In this document: one piece after another, positions 37,649-48,523 of the stretch
Numbering within the stretch: position 1 is the first letter of the stretch
Layout of the letters: each line of letters starts with the position of its first letter
Assembly: GCF_030944625.1 (NCBI RefSeq)
Contig: NZ_JAUSXY010000001.1
Span: 3,534,001 to 3,598,000 of the forward strand
Source: Arthrobacter sp. SLBN-112
GTDB taxonomy: Bacteria > Actinomycetota > Actinomycetes > Actinomycetales > Micrococcaceae
DNA: 64,000 bases
Direction: 5' to 3'
Made by a program: the position numbers and the translations under genes
Notes under the pieces: generated by a model
What the model saw: the letters and a program-made list of their open reading frames with translations, nothing else
What the model was told of the DNA's origin: nothing
Databases searched by the model: none

Positions 37649-38614
37649 ATGACGCACGCAATCGTCGCACGGCAGGCAGGCGGACCGGAAGTCCTTGAAT
37701 ATGCCGGGGTTGAGCCTCCCACACCCGGCCCGGGGCAGCTGCTGTTCAAAGTGGGCGCAGCCGGCGTTAATTTCATCGATACCTACAAGCGAAGCGGCGT
37801 CTACAAGGTGCAGTATCCCTTCACCCCGGGATCTGAGGCGGCGGGCACGGTGGAGGCGGTGGGTGAAGGGGTCACCGGATTCGCGGCCGGCGACCGGATT
37901 GCCACGGCCGAAGGCATCAACTGCTACGCGGATTACGCGCTGGTGGATGAAGACGCCGCCCTGCCGGTACCGCGGGGCCTGGATGTCTTTACCGCCGCGG
38001 CGCTTCCCCTGCAGGGCATCACGGCCCATTACCTGATGAACTCCACCTTCAAGGTGGAAGCCGGCCACAAGGTCCTGCTCCACGCCGGCGCCGGGGGTGT
38101 TGGACTGCTGCTGATCCAGCTGCTCAAGGCCCGGGGTGCGGAGGTGTTCACCACGGTGTCCACGGACGGGAAGGAAGAATTGGCGCGCAATGCCGGCGCA
38201 GACCACGTGCTGCGGTACGACGGGTTCGCGGAACGCGTCCGGGACATCACGAGCGGCACCGGCGTGGACGTGGTGTACGACGGCGTGGGCAAGGACACCT
38301 TCGACGGTTCCCTCGCCGCCTTGCGCGTCAGGGGCATGCTGGTGTTGTTCGGTGCCGCATCGGGCCCCGTCCCGCCGTTCGACCCGCAGCGCCTCAACGC
38401 CGCAGGCTCCTTGTTCCTGACCCGCCCCACCATGGGCCACTACCTCCGGGACGCCTCGGAGCGGCGCTGGCGCTCGGACGAGGTATTCGCCGCGGCAGCG
38501 GATGGCAGCTTGAAGGTCCGGATCGGCGCCCGCTACCCGTTGTCGCAGGCAGCACTCGCGCACCGCGACCTTGAGGGCAGGAAGACCACCGGAAAAGTGG
38601 TCCTGGTTCCGTAG
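37649..38614 (+). CDS. zinc-free quinone oxidoreductase (MDR family)
   Basis: This 321-residue NADPH:quinone-reductase-like enzyme has the GroES-like N-terminal domain (GVNFIDTYKRSGVY is the Qor signature) and a Rossmann fold with HAGAGGVGLLLIQLLKA. It lacks the zinc-binding Cys/His set of alcohol dehydrogenases. It probably reduces quinones to semiquinones or quinols. The ATG is preceded by AAAGGAG. It is divergent from argC and ends at a hairpin, so it seems to be its own unit. Confidence 0.88.
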   Translation: MTHAIVARQAGGPEVLEYAGVEPPTPGPGQLLFKVGAAGVNFIDTYKRSGVYKVQYPFTPGSEAAGTVEAVGEGVTGFAAGDRIATAEGINCYADYALVDEDAALPVPRGLDVFTAAALPLQGITAHYLMNSTFKVEAGHKVLLHAGAGGVGLLLIQLLKARGAEVFTTVSTDGKEELARNAGADHVLRYDGFAERVRDITSGTGVDVVYDGVGKDTFDGSLAALRVRGMLVLFGAASGPVPPFDPQRLNAAGSLFLTRPTMGHYLRDASERRWRSDEVFAAAADGSLKVRIGARYPLSQAALAHRDLEGRKTTGKVVLVP

Positions 38615-38641
38615 CCGCGGGCAACGTGAACATCGGGCAAA

Positions 38642-38674
38642 CGCCCGGACGGCCGCAAATCGCGCGTCCGGGCG
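38642..38674 (+). terminator. terminator after the quinone oxidoreductase
   Basis: CGCCCGGACG and CGTCCGGGCG form a 10-bp stem with a 13-base loop; CCTTTTG follows at about 38684. It separates the oxidoreductase from the synthetase gene. Confidence 0.6.
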
Positions 38675-38717
38675 CGGCGGACACCTTTTGTTCATCTTCT
38701 CCCGGGAAAATGCTCGG

Positions 38718-41700
38718 GTGACCCAGCAGCAGGTCCCCTTCGGGGATGACCATCCCGGTGCAGCGCCGGCCAGCACCGTCCGCCAGGAGCCTGCGGCCTC
38801 CGCAGGCGACCCGCCGGCAGAAGACCCCGTCCACGGCCTTGGCGTCTACGCGCCCCAGCTGCCCGGGGCCGCGGCTGCGCCCCCGGCCCGGACGCTGATC
38901 GATGTCCTGCGGGACACTGCGGCCCGTTTTCCCGACGCCTCGGCCCTGGACGACGGCCGTACTTCGCTCAGCTACGCCCAGCTGCTGGATGCTGTCCGTG
39001 CCACCGGCCGCCGCCTGCACCAGGCCGGGTTGGGCGCCGGGGACAGGATTGGCATCCGGATCCCCTCCGGCACCAACGAACTGTACGTTTCCATCCTCGC
39101 CGTGCTCCTGGTGGGAGCCGCGTATGTCCCCGTGGACGCCGATGATCCCGAGGAACGTGCGCGGCTGGTGTTCGGCGAGGCCAACGTGGCAGCCGTCCTG
39201 GGGGCGGGCGGTTCGATCGAACAGGGGCCGGCCGGGCGGGGCTGCAGCGGACCGTTCAAGGGCGCGCGGCCCCCCGAACGTGGCGACGACGCCTGGATCA
39301 TCTTCACCTCCGGTTCCACCGGAACACCCAAGGGCGTGGCCGTCCGGCACCGGTCCGCGGCAGCTTTCGTGGATGCGGAGGCCAGGATTTTCCTCCAGGA
39401 CGATCCCCTCGGCCCGCAGGACCGGGTCCTGGCCGGGCTTTCGGTCGCCTTCGACGCTTCCTGTGAGGAAATGTGGCTCGCCTGGCGGCACGGTGCCTGC
39501 CTGGTGCCGGCACCGCGCGCCCTGGTCCGGACCGGCATGGACCTCGGGCCATGGCTGATCAACCACGGCATCACCGCCGTTTCCACCGTGCCCACGCTCG
39601 CCGCACTGTGGCCCGCGGAGTCGCTGGAGAACGTCCGGCTGCTGATTTTCGGCGGCGAGGCCTGCCCGCCCGAACTCGCCGAGCGCCTGGCGGTGGAAGG
39701 CCGTGAAGTCTGGAATACCTATGGCCCAACGGAGGCAACGGTCGTGGCCTGCGCAGCACCCCTGGGTGCACCCGGCCCCGTACGGATCGGGCTGCCGCTG
39801 GACGGCTGGGACCTGGCCATCGTTGACGGGAACGCGGTACCGGTAGCCGAAGGCGGAGTGGGCGAACTCATCATCGGCGGCGTTGGCCTGGCCCGCTACC
39901 TCGATCCCGCCAAGGACGCGGAGAAGTACGCCCCCATGCCCAGCCTGGGGTGGGACCGGGCGTACCGTTCCGGTGACCTGGTGCGCTTCGAGCAGGCCGG
40001 CCTGATCTTCCAGGGCCGGGCAGACGAACAGGTAAAGCTCGGCGGCCGCAGGATTGAGCTGGGCGAGATCGACGCGGCCCTCCAGTCCCTTCCCGGCGTG
40101 GCCGGTGGTGCCGCCGCGGTCCAGACCACAGCCGCCGGAAACCAGGTCCTGGTGGGCTACCTGGCGCCCGCCGCCGGGGTGGCCCTCGACCTTTCGGTTG
40201 CCCGTGAGCAGCTGACGGCGAGCCTCCCGGCCCCCTTGGTTCCCATGCTCACCGTGGTGGATTCCCTGCCGACCAAGACCAGCGGCAAAGTAAACCGGCA
40301 CGACCTCCCGTGGCCCCTGGCCGGTTCAGGCGCCGCGGAGGCAAATGCCGCACCCCTGAACATCCCGGACGACGCCGCCTGGATCGTGGAGCAATGGAGC
40401 AACGTACTGGGCAGCCCCGTCACATCGCTGGACGCCGATTTCTTCGCGTACGGCGGCGGTTCACTCTCGGCCGCGCAGCTGGTCTCGGCCCTGCGGGTGC
40501 GCTACCCCACCATCACCGTGGCCGACATCTACGCCACGCCGCGCATTGGCGCCCTGGTGGAAGTGGCACGCCAGTCCAGTCCCAGCGGCTCCGCCGGCCC
40601 GGCACCGGAGCGCACCGTGCGACCCACGGCCAGGAAGTCGCAGGTCTTCCAGACCCTGATGGGTGTGCCGCTGCACATCCTGGTGGGCATGCGGTGGCTG
40701 ACCTACCTCATGGCCCTGAACAACCTGTTGGCCGGGATTGCCGGTTTCACTGCCGCGCCCACCGTCTCGTGGTGGTGGGTGGCGGCGTCCTGGCTGGTGT
40801 TCGTCAGCCCGGCCGGGCGGATGCTGCTGGCCATCGCGGCCGCCCGGTTCCTGCTCCGCGGGGTGGAACCGGGCATCTATCCCCGGTCCGGGCGCGTCCA
40901 CCTGCGGTTGTGGCTCGCGGAACAGATCCAGGACCTCGCCGGTGCCATCAGCCTCGCCAGTGCGCCCTGGGTGCCGTATTACGCCCGGGCGCTGGGGGCA
41001 AAGATCGGAAGGGACGTCCAGCTGCATTCGCTGCCACCCGTCACAGGGATGCTGACGCTGGGCAGCGGAGCCAACGTTGAACCCGAAGTGGACCTTTCGG
41101 GCTGGTGGATCGACGGCGACGACGTCCACATTGGGGCCATCCGCATTGGCCGCGGCGCCAGCGTGGGTGCCCGCAGCACACTGATGCCCGGCGCCTCGAT
41201 CGGGGCCGGGGCGCAGGTGGAAGCCGGCTCGGCGGTCCTGGGGAAGGTCAAGGCAGGCCAGCTGGCGGCAGGGTCACCGGCCCGCCGGCAGGGCAAGGCC
41301 AGGCACAGCGTGCCTGATGCCCCGGCCCAGGGCAGGTTTGCCGCACGGGCCTGGTTCGTCGGCTTTGCGCTGGCTTCGGCGTGCCTGTCCATCATCCCGT
41401 ACCTGTCTGCGGCTGCCGCTCTATGGGTCGCGTTCGCCTTCATCCAGGGCAGTACGTCGCTGACCGAAGCTCTCCCCCGGCTGTTGCCGGCCCTTGCCCC
41501 GGCATCGCTGGTGTGGTTTGCCACGAACGCCGTCCTGGTGCTGGCCGCCACGCGCCTGCTCTCCGTCGGGATCGCGGAGGGCTACTACCGGATCCGCAGC
41601 CGGGTGGGGTGGCAGATCTGGGCCACCGAGCGGGTGCTGGACCTGGCCAGGGACCTGCTTTTCCCCATTTACGCGAGCTTGTTCACACCCGTGTGGCTCC

Positions 41701-42764
41701 GACTGCTGGGCGCGAAGGTCGGAAAGAACGTCGAGGCCTCCACCGTGCTGCTGATACCGAAGATGACCACCGTGGGCGAGGGCGCCTTCCTCGCCGATGA
41801 CACCATGGTGGCCTCTTACGAGCTCGACGGCGGCTGGTTGCGGGTGGCACCGGCAAAGATCGGCAAGCGGTCCTTCCTCGGCAATTCCGGGATGACTGCC
41901 GCCGGCCGCAACGTCCCCAAGAACTCCCTGGTGGCCGTCCTGTCCGCGACGCCGGCAAAAGCCAAGGCGGGCACCTCCTGGCTGGGGAGCCCGCCGGTCC
42001 GGCTGCGGCGGACCGCGATTGCATCCGACGGTTCCCGCACCTTCCAGCCCCCGAAACGGCTGAAGGTGGCACGTACCCTGTGGGAGCTGTGCCGGTTCCT
42101 GCCGGTGATGCTCACGGTCGCCATTGCGGCCGGCACCATGCTGGCCTTCGACTGGATCGCAGCGACCCTGGGCTACGCCGCCGCGGCCCTGCTCACCGGC
42201 GTCGTGATGCTGCTGGCGGGGCTGGTGGCCGCAGCCGCGTCCGTCGTCGCCAAATGGATCCTGGTGGGCCGGATCCGCCCCGGCGAGCACCCGCTCTGGA
42301 GCTCGTTCATCTGGCGCAACGAAGTGGTGGACAGCTTCATCGAACTGGTCTCCGCACCGTGGTTTGCGCGGGCGGCTTCGGGAACACCGGCGCTGGTCTG
42401 GTGGCTGCGTGCGCTCGGAGCGAAGATCGGCAGCGGCACATGGTGCGAAAGCTACTGGCTGCCCGAGGCCGACCTCGTGACGCTCGGCCGGAACTCCACC
42501 GTGAATCGGGGCTGCGTGGTGCAGACGCACCTGTTCCACGACCGCGTGATGAGCATCGACGCTGTTACGCTCGAGGACGGGGCCACCATGGGCCCGCACG
42601 GGGTCATCCTTCCCCAGGCCAGCATCGGCGCCGGCGGAACAGTGGGGCCGGCTTCCCTGGTGATGCGCGGCGAAGCAGTTCCCGCCGCGACGTACTGGAT
42701 GGGCAACCCCGTCAGTCCGTGGAGCGGCCCCGGATCGCCGCCTGCTAACCGAAGGTCCCCATGA
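38718..42764 (+). CDS. membrane-bound NRPS-like synthetase, epsilon-poly-L-lysine synthetase (Pls) architecture
   Basis: This 1348-residue protein starts with an adenylation domain (about 50-540): [11 protein letters not shown] near 198, [18 protein letters not shown], and the catalytic lysine in [10 protein letters not shown] carrier domain (about 550-630) has Ser582 in YGGGSLSA for phosphopantetheine. Three repeats of two membrane segments plus a soluble left-handed-helix-like domain follow, with membrane pairs near 655-712, 876-950 and 1127-1180. This is the layout of Pls, which polymerises lysine through side-chain amines. By eye against GrsA the pocket reads D-A-E-S-I-G-T-V-V-K; the acidic E could suit a basic amino acid, which is inference. 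The start is GTG; the M1 peptidase gene overlaps by ATGA. Confidence 0.85.
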   Translation: MTQQQVPFGDDHPGAAPASTVRQEPAASAGDPPAEDPVHGLGVYAPQLPGAAAAPPARTLIDVLRDTAARFPDASALDDGRTSLSYAQLLDAVRATGRRLHQAGLGAGDRIGIRIPSGTNELYVSILAVLLVGAAYVPVDADDPEERARLVFGEANVAAVLGAGGSIEQGPAGRGCSGPFKGARPPERGDDAWIIFTSGSTGTPKGVAVRHRSAAAFVDAEARIFLQDDPLGPQDRVLAGLSVAFDASCEEMWLAWRHGACLVPAPRALVRTGMDLGPWLINHGITAVSTVPTLAALWPAESLENVRLLIFGGEACPPELAERLAVEGREVWNTYGPTEATVVACAAPLGAPGPVRIGLPLDGWDLAIVDGNAVPVAEGGVGELIIGGVGLARYLDPAKDAEKYAPMPSLGWDRAYRSGDLVRFEQAGLIFQGRADEQVKLGGRRIELGEIDAALQSLPGVAGGAAAVQTTAAGNQVLVGYLAPAAGVALDLSVAREQLTASLPAPLVPMLTVVDSLPTKTSGKVNRHDLPWPLAGSGAAEANAAPLNIPDDAAWIVEQWSNVLGSPVTSLDADFFAYGGGSLSAAQLVSALRVRYPTITVADIYATPRIGALVEVARQSSPSGSAGPAPERTVRPTARKSQVFQTLMGVPLHILVGMRWLTYLMALNNLLAGIAGFTAAPTVSWWWVAASWLVFVSPAGRMLLAIAAARFLLRGVEPGIYPRSGRVHLRLWLAEQIQDLAGAISLASAPWVPYYARALGAKIGRDVQLHSLPPVTGMLTLGSGANVEPEVDLSGWWIDGDDVHIGAIRIGRGASVGARSTLMPGASIGAGAQVEAGSAVLGKVKAGQLAAGSPARRQGKARHSVPDAPAQGRFAARAWFVGFALASACLSIIPYLSAAAALWVAFAFIQGSTSLTEALPRLLPALAPASLVWFATNAVLVLAATRLLSVGIAEGYYRIRSRVGWQIWATERVLDLARDLLFPIYASLFTPVWLRLLGAKVGKNVEASTVLLIPKMTTVGEGAFLADDTMVASYELDGGWLRVAPAKIGKRSFLGNSGMTAAGRNVPKNSLVAVLSATPAKAKAGTSWLGSPPVRLRRTAIASDGSRTFQPPKRLKVARTLWELCRFLPVMLTVAIAAGTMLAFDWIAATLGYAAAALLTGVVMLLAGLVAAAASVVAKWILVGRIRPGEHPLWSSFIWRNEVVDSFIELVSAPWFARAASGTPALVWWLRALGAKIGSGTWCESYWLPEADLVTLGRNSTVNRGCVVQTHLFHDRVMSIDAVTLEDGATMGPHGVILPQASIGAGGTVGPASLVMRGEAVPAATYWMGNPVSPWSGPGSPPANRRSP

Positions 42765-44122
42765 GTTCTTCAGCATCAGCCGCCCGCGGCAGCGTCTACG
42801 AGGCCGGTGGCGCTGCCCCTGATCCGTACCTGCCCGGCGCCGGGACCGACGCCTTCCGGGTGGAGCGGTACGAACTGGACCTGGATTACCGGGTGGCCAG
42901 CAACCGGCTCAGCGGCAGGGCGGTGCTGCACGGCGTCACGTGCGTCCCGGCGTCGGCCATTGTGCTGGACCTTGCCGGGCTGCGCGCCACGAAAGTGCTG
43001 CTTGACGGCCGCAAGCCGTTGCGGTTCAGCCAGCGGGCAGGACAACTTGTGGTTTCGGCGCATAACACCTTCGAGGCCCGGCAGGCATTCACCCTGGAAG
43101 TGCGCTACGAAGGCAATCCGCGGCCTCGCCGCGGCCTGTGGGGTGAAGTGGGCTGGGAGGAACTGACGGACGGCGTCCTGGTGGCCGGGCAGCCCAACGG
43201 GGCGCCCTCATGGTTCCCGTGCAACGACCACCTCCGGGACAAAGCCAGCTACCGGTTCACGGTGACCACCGACGCGAACTACCGCGTGGTATGCAACGGC
43301 GTGCTGCAATCGCATACTGCCCGTTCCAGCCGCGAAACCTGGGTTTACGAACAGGCCGATCCCATGCCCGCCTACCTGGCCACCGTGCAGATCGGCCGTT
43401 ACGCGCTCCTGGAACTGGACAGCGGACGGCACGGCACCCCCGTTCCGCAGACCGTGGCCGTCCCCCACGCACTCACGGACCGGGCACGTTCCGGCCTGGC
43501 ACTCCAGCCGGCAATGATGCGCACGTTCAGCAGTTGCTTTGGCCCCTACCCTTTTCCGGGGTACATCGTGGTGGTCACCGAGGACGAACTGGAAATCCCG
43601 CTTGAGGCGCAGGCCATGTCCATCTTTGGCCCCAACCACCTGGGCCTGGACTGGGAGTCCCAGCGCCTGATCGCCCATGAGCTCTCACACCAGTGGTTTG
43701 GCAATGCCCTGACGGCGGCCAGCTGGCAGGACATCTGGTTGCACGAGGGCTTCGCCTGCTACGCCGAATGGATCTGGTCCGAGGAAGCCGGCGTCATGAC
43801 CGTGGCGGAGCGGGCCGAGGCTGCCTGGCGCCGGCTGGCCGCCGAAGAACAGGACATCCTGGTGGGAGACCCCGGCCCCGAACGCATGTTCGATGACCGC
43901 GTCTACAAACGGGGCGCGCTGGCTGTCCATGCCGTCCGGATGGCCGTGGGCGACCTCGCCTTCTTCGCCGTCCTGCAGGACTGGACCGCCAGCCACCGGC
44001 ATGGCTCGGTCACCACGCAGGACTTCATCATGGCGGTCAGCCGGACAACAGCCGTTGATGCCGAATCCCTGCTGCACCCTTGGCTCTACGAGGAGCCGCT
44101 GCCGCCGCTGCCCGCGTCCTGA
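42761..44122 (+). CDS. M1-family zinc metallopeptidase, coupled to the synthetase
   Basis: This 453-residue aminopeptidase-like protein has the zinc site HELSH at 306-310 and the third ligand Glu329 ([13 protein letters not shown]). The usual GAMEN-type loop is replaced by [10 protein letters not shown], as in some short actinobacterial M1 enzymes. It ends soon after the catalytic Tyr region ([13 protein letters not shown]), lacking the large C-terminal domain of PepN. No signal peptide is evident. Its ATG overlaps the synthetase stop (ATGA). As I recall, epsilon-polylysine producers carry a zinc aminopeptidase that degrades the polymer, so a trimming or self-protection role is possible but inferred. 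Confidence 0.88.
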   Translation: MSSSASAARGSVYEAGGAAPDPYLPGAGTDAFRVERYELDLDYRVASNRLSGRAVLHGVTCVPASAIVLDLAGLRATKVLLDGRKPLRFSQRAGQLVVSAHNTFEARQAFTLEVRYEGNPRPRRGLWGEVGWEELTDGVLVAGQPNGAPSWFPCNDHLRDKASYRFTVTTDANYRVVCNGVLQSHTARSSRETWVYEQADPMPAYLATVQIGRYALLELDSGRHGTPVPQTVAVPHALTDRARSGLALQPAMMRTFSSCFGPYPFPGYIVVVTEDELEIPLEAQAMSIFGPNHLGLDWESQRLIAHELSHQWFGNALTAASWQDIWLHEGFACYAEWIWSEEAGVMTVAERAEAAWRRLAAEEQDILVGDPGPERMFDDRVYKRGALAVHAVRMAVGDLAFFAVLQDWTASHRHGSVTTQDFIMAVSRTTAVDAESLLHPWLYEEPLPPLPAS

Positions 44123-44791
44123 CCAGGCCCGGAAAGCGCGACGGCGGCAGCAAGGTGGGCGGGCAGCCCGGTTTCCGCGGGGCCAAGGTCGCGCAGGCCG
44201 GCACATTCCAGGACGTCCACGGAAGACGGCGCGGTCCTGAGTCCCTCACCGGTCATCTTCAGCCAGGCTTCCTTACGGGCCCAGAGCCTGGCCCTTGCGG
44301 CGGGCAGGAGATCCGCCGTGAGGTCCCGGAGGGCCAGCCGCTCCGCGGGTGCCAGCGCCAGGGCGTCGAACCCGTCGAAACCGGTGCGGGAAGGGTCCTC
44401 GATGTCAATTCCGAGACGGGTTTCCGGGGCCGCGTCCACCACAGCAGCCAGCAGCGTCCAGCCGCCGGCCCGGGACAGGCTCAGGGCCATCGGCAAGGGA
44501 GCGCCCCGATAGGTGTATCCCGGCCGGCCGTGGCCCAGCTCCGGGCCCGGCACCGCAGCGCGGGCAGCCGTAGGCCGCGGCGAGGTCCGCTGCGGACACC
44601 GACATCAGTTCGGCTGCGAAGACCCGTTGGGCCACCCGCCCGGCCAGGAAGACTGTCCCGGCGGCAGGCTCCATAGCCTTGGCCCGCGCCAGCTCGACGC
44701 CGTCCAGGAGGCGTTCCGCGTCGCTTCGCACCGCGGCGGCTTCCCCAGGCAGCACGAAGGGCGGGACTGCACGCATTTCTTGTTGCGTCAT
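44086..44791 (-). pseudogene. Sfp-type 4'-phosphopantetheinyl transferase, split by one base
   Basis: The N-terminal part (MTQQEMRAVPPFVLPGE to AAYGCPRCGAG) and the C-terminal part (PELGHGRPGYTYRG to the stop at 44086) are in different frames. Removing one base of the GGGCCC near 44545-44551 joins them smoothly. Family residues are then complete: GIDIED (Mg-binding) and WARKEAWLKMTGEGL. Such enzymes attach phosphopantetheine to carrier domains like Ser582 of the adjacent synthetase. The 3' end overlaps the M1 peptidase gene by 37 bases, tail to tail. It is either a recent lesion or an error in the sequence; I favour the latter because prpB and hisC show the same kind of single extra base. Confidence 0.82.
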
Positions 44792-44822
44792 GACCCGCCC
44801 TTCCGGAGACTGCGAACAATGA

Positions 44823-47366
44823 CTAGCGCTGCACGGCTCCGAAGCGTTCCGCGGCCAGGGCCACGGCGCTTTCGCGCGCGGCCGAGGCTTCGTCCGCGGT
44901 CAAGGTGCGGTCCGCGGCACGGAACCGGAGCCCGAAGGCCAGCGACTTCTTGCCGTCCTCAATACCCTTGCCGGCGTAGACGTCGAACAGGGCGACGTCC
45001 TCCAGCAGCTCGCCGGCACCTTCACGCAGGGCGGCGAGGACCTCGTCCGCCGGGACGTCGGCCGGGACCACGAGCGCCACGTCCTGGGTGGCCACCGGGA
45101 AGGTGGAAATGTGGCGGGCCACGATCACGTCCGGTGCGGCTTCGAACAGGGCGTCGGCATTGAGTTCCAGCGCCACTGAACGGGCCGGCATGTCCGAGGC
45201 TGCCAGCAGCTTGGGGTGCAGCTCACCGGCGTAGCCCACCACTTCCCCGGTGCGCAGCGCGAGCCGGGCCGTGCGGCCCGGATGAAACGCCTGGTGGCTG
45301 CCCTGGCTGACCACCAGGTCAACGCCAAGGATGTCCCCCGCAAGGCGGGCAACATCCAGCGCATCCGCCCAATCCCACACCCGAGGGGTATGGGCAGCAG
45401 CAGCCGGAGAGTCATGGCCAGTGAGGACCGCGGCGACGTGGAAGGGCTGGTCCGGGACGCCGTCGTACAGTGCATCGAGCACCTCATCGGCAGGCTTGGC
45501 GCCCAGCGGCGGGATGGACGCGGTGCCCATGGTTTCGCCCGGCAGGAACACCAGGCCCGATTCGAAGAGGGCAAGGTCGCGGAACCCGCGGGAGTGGTTC
45601 CGCTTGGCCACCTCGATCAGGCCGGGAAGGATCGAGGTCCGCAGGTAGCCCTGCTCCTCACTGATCGGGTTGGCCAGCTTGACGGCGCTCCGGGGTGCGC
45701 CTTCGTCGGCAGTACCGAAGGTGTCGTTGGCCGCCTTGGACACGAAGGGGTAGGACAGGACCTCGGTGAGGCCGGCATCCGCCATGGCCTGGATCAGGCG
45801 CCGGCGCTGCTGCTGGACGCGGGTGAGGCCGCGGCCGGGAGGGGCAACGGGCAGCGTGGCGGGGATCTTGTCGTATCCCACCAGCCGGGCGATTTCCTCG
45901 GTCAGGTCTTCCTTGGTTTCCAGGTCGCTGCGCCAGCTGGGCGGCGTAACGGTCCAGCCGGCGTCGTTCTTCACCACGATGGCGCCCAGGTCCTCAAGCG
46001 AGGTGACGATCTGCGCTTCGGTGAAATCGACCCCGATGCGGGCGGCGGCGAAGCCGGCCGGCAGCTCAATGGTGACGGTTTCCGGGGCGGTGCCGACGTC
46101 GGTTCCCGCCTCATCAGCGGTTCCTCCGGCCAGTTCCACCAGGAGGTCCACCACGCGCTGCGCAGCGATGCCCGCAACCTGCCAGTCGACGCCGCGCTCG
46201 AAGCGCTTGGACGCCTCGGACGGCAGCTTGTGCCGGCGCCGCGAACGTCCGATGGATACGTCGTCGAAGTGTGCCGCTTCGACCAGGACGTTCGACGTCG
46301 AACTGCTCACCTCGGTGGCGGCCCCGCCCATGACGCCCGCGATGCCGATGGCGCCGGAGTCATCGGTGATCAGGAGGTCCTCAACGTCAAGGGTGCGCTC
46401 CTTGCCGTCCAGGGTGGTGATCTTCTCCGCTGCCGCCGCGCGCCGCACCACGATGTCACCGGAGAGTTTGTCCAGGTCGTAGCAGTGCGTGGGCTGGCCC
46501 AGTTCGAGCATGACGTAGTTGGAGATATCCACCGGCAGCGAGATGGAGCGGATGCCCGCGAGCCGGAGCCGGGACACCATCCACAGCGGGGCGGGCTTGG
46601 TGGCGTCCACGCCGCGGACAGTCCGGGCCACGAAGCGGTCGCAGCCGGGCTTGCCGTAGATGGGGGCGTCGTCGTTGAGCTTGACGCCGTAGCCGCCGGA
46701 CAGCTCGGCCGGGGCGTTGACCTTCTCTGCGGGGTCCGTGAAGGCGGTACCGGTGGCGTGGGCGTACTCACGGGCCACACCACGGATGGAGAACGCATAG
46801 CCGCGGTCCGGGGTGACGTTGATTTCCGCAGCCTCGTCGTACAGGCCCAGCAGCTCCATGGCGTCCGTGCCCACTTCCGGGTCCAGACCGATGCGGGAGA
46901 GCACCAGGATGCCGTCGTGGTCGTCGCCGATGCCCAGTTCGCGGACGGATGCGATCATGCCGGCGGAGAGGTGTCCGTAGGTCTTGCGGGCGGAAATGTG
47001 GAAGTCTCCGGGCAGCACGGCTCCCGGCAGGGTGACCACCACTTTGTCGCCCTCAACGAAGTTATGGGCGCCGCAGATGATGCCTTGGACACCGGAGGGA
47101 TCAATGCCGTCTCCGGTGAGGGCCTGCTCCTGCCCCTCGGGGACAACGCGGACCTGGCACCAGTTGATGGTTTTGCCGTTGGTCTGGGGTTCCTTGACGA
47201 GGCTCAGGACCTGGCCCACCACGATGGGCCCCCGGAGGGTGTCCGTGGGGCGGTGGACCGCTTCCTCTTCGAAACCGACCTTGACCAGCTCTGCCATGAC
47301 GTCTTCGGCCGTTGCACCGGCCGGTACTGCCGCGAATTCACGCAGCCAGGAAAGTGGGATACGCAC
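44823..47366 (-). CDS. pheT: phenylalanyl-tRNA synthetase beta subunit
   Basis: This 847-residue subunit has the N-terminal tRNA-binding (EMAP-like) domain (about 40-160), the B3/B4 editing domain, the B5 domain and the C-terminal anticodon-binding FDX-ACB domain (HISTFPVATQDVALVV). The start is GTG at 47364-47366, giving VRIPLSWLREF, two bases after the pheS stop. The longer open frame upstream lies inside pheS and is rejected. It forms the alpha2-beta2 enzyme with PheS. Confidence 0.96.
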   Translation of the reverse strand: MRIPLSWLREFAAVPAGATAEDVMAELVKVGFEEEAVHRPTDTLRGPIVVGQVLSLVKEPQTNGKTINWCQVRVVPEGQEQALTGDGIDPSGVQGIICGAHNFVEGDKVVVTLPGAVLPGDFHISARKTYGHLSAGMIASVRELGIGDDHDGILVLSRIGLDPEVGTDAMELLGLYDEAAEINVTPDRGYAFSIRGVAREYAHATGTAFTDPAEKVNAPAELSGGYGVKLNDDAPIYGKPGCDRFVARTVRGVDATKPAPLWMVSRLRLAGIRSISLPVDISNYVMLELGQPTHCYDLDKLSGDIVVRRAAAAEKITTLDGKERTLDVEDLLITDDSGAIGIAGVMGGAATEVSSSTSNVLVEAAHFDDVSIGRSRRRHKLPSEASKRFERGVDWQVAGIAAQRVVDLLVELAGGTADEAGTDVGTAPETVTIELPAGFAAARIGVDFTEAQIVTSLEDLGAIVVKNDAGWTVTPPSWRSDLETKEDLTEEIARLVGYDKIPATLPVAPPGRGLTRVQQQRRRLIQAMADAGLTEVLSYPFVSKAANDTFGTADEGAPRSAVKLANPISEEQGYLRTSILPGLIEVAKRNHSRGFRDLALFESGLVFLPGETMGTASIPPLGAKPADEVLDALYDGVPDQPFHVAAVLTGHDSPAAAAHTPRVWDWADALDVARLAGDILGVDLVVSQGSHQAFHPGRTARLALRTGEVVGYAGELHPKLLAASDMPARSVALELNADALFEAAPDVIVARHISTFPVATQDVALVVPADVPADEVLAALREGAGELLEDVALFDVYAGKGIEDGKKSLAFGLRFRAADRTLTADEASAARESAVALAAERFGAVQR

Positions 47367-47368
47367 GC

Positions 47369-48430
47369 CTAGATCTCCATCCCGAATTGCTCGCTGAACC
47401 GTACATCGCCTTCGATCATTTCCCGCATGTCTCCTACTTCGTTGCGGAACATCAGGGCACGCTCGATGCCCATGCCGAAGGCAAAACCTGAATAGACGTC
47501 CGGGTCGATACCTGCGGCGCGCAGGACGTTGGGGTTGACCATGCCGCAGCCGCCCCACTCGATCCAGCGCGGGCCGCCCTTGGCGCCGGGGTGGAAGATG
47601 TCCAGTTCGGCCGAGGGCTCGGTGAACGGGAAGTAGTTGGGCCGCAGCCGGACCTTTGCTTCCTCGCCGAACATCTGGCGGGTGAAGTGCTCCAGGGTGC
47701 CCAGCAGGTCTGCCATGGACAGGCCCTTGTCGATGGCGAGTCCCTCGAACTGGTGGAACACCGGGGTGTGGGTGGCATCGAGTTCGTCGGTGCGGAACAC
47801 CTTGCCGGGGCAGAGCACGTAGATGGGGACCTCGCGCTCCAGCATGGAGCGGACCTGCACCGGGGAGGTGTGCGTGCGCATCAGCAGGTGGGCTTCGGGC
47901 GGCTCCACGAAGAAGGTGTCCTGCATTTCGCGGGCCGGGTGGTCCGGCTTGAAGTTCAGGGCATCGAAGTTGAACCACTCCGATTCGACCTCGGGGCCCT
48001 CGGCGATTTCCCAGCCCATGCCGACGAAGATGTCCGCCACGCGGTCCTGGAGGGTGGACAGCGGATGGCGGGCGCCGGCACGCCGGCGGCGGGGGGCGGC
48101 GGTGACATCCACGGTCTCCTCGACCAGGATCCGGGCATCGTTCTCGGCTTCCAGGACGGCGGTCCGGTCGGCGAGCACCTTGTTGACCCGGCCGCGGGCG
48201 GCACCCAACAGCTTTCCGGCGAGCGCCTTCTGGTCCTTGGGCAACCGGCCGATCTCACGGTTGGCAAGGCTCAGCGGGGACTTCTCGCCGCTGTGGGCAA
48301 GCCGCACCAACTTCAGCTCGTCAAGGGTGGCCGCACCGGCAATGGCGGTGATGGCCTGGTCTACAGCGGCGTTGATGGCGGCCTCATCCGTGGGGTTCGG
48401 AATGGCGGCGCCCGGCAAAGTTTCAGTCAT
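47369..48430 (-). CDS. pheS: phenylalanyl-tRNA synthetase alpha subunit
   Basis: This 353-residue class II catalytic subunit begins with a coiled-coil arm. Motif 1 is near [19 protein letters not shown], motif 2 near [12 protein letters not shown] and motif 3 is [13 protein letters not shown]. The ATG at 48428-48430 has no clear Shine-Dalgarno sequence. The roughly 200-base upstream gap holds an inverted repeat (48524-48550) but no T-box-like structure that I can recognise. Confidence 0.96.
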   Translation of the reverse strand: MTETLPGAAIPNPTDEAAINAAVDQAITAIAGAATLDELKLVRLAHSGEKSPLSLANREIGRLPKDQKALAGKLLGAARGRVNKVLADRTAVLEAENDARILVEETVDVTAAPRRRRAGARHPLSTLQDRVADIFVGMGWEIAEGPEVESEWFNFDALNFKPDHPAREMQDTFFVEPPEAHLLMRTHTSPVQVRSMLEREVPIYVLCPGKVFRTDELDATHTPVFHQFEGLAIDKGLSMADLLGTLEHFTRQMFGEEAKVRLRPNYFPFTEPSAELDIFHPGAKGGPRWIEWGGCGMVNPNVLRAAGIDPDVYSGFAFGMGIERALMFRNEVGDMREMIEGDVRFSEQFGMEI

Positions 48431-48523
48431 CTACTGTTCTTAGCTACGAGTCGTGGCTGCCGGCGGGCGGGGCAGCCGTACGCGGTTTCCCGCTCGGCGC
48501 GTCCGTCGCTGGCAGGTCATGGA

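Noticed and set aside
44086..44791. Programmed +1 frameshift in the PPTase gene
   Set aside because: There is no slippery heptamer, stop codon or stimulatory structure at the junction, and two unrelated genes show the same kind of single extra base.
45216..47372. 718-codon plus-strand open frame opposite pheT
   Set aside because: Shadow of pheT, no motif or start signal.
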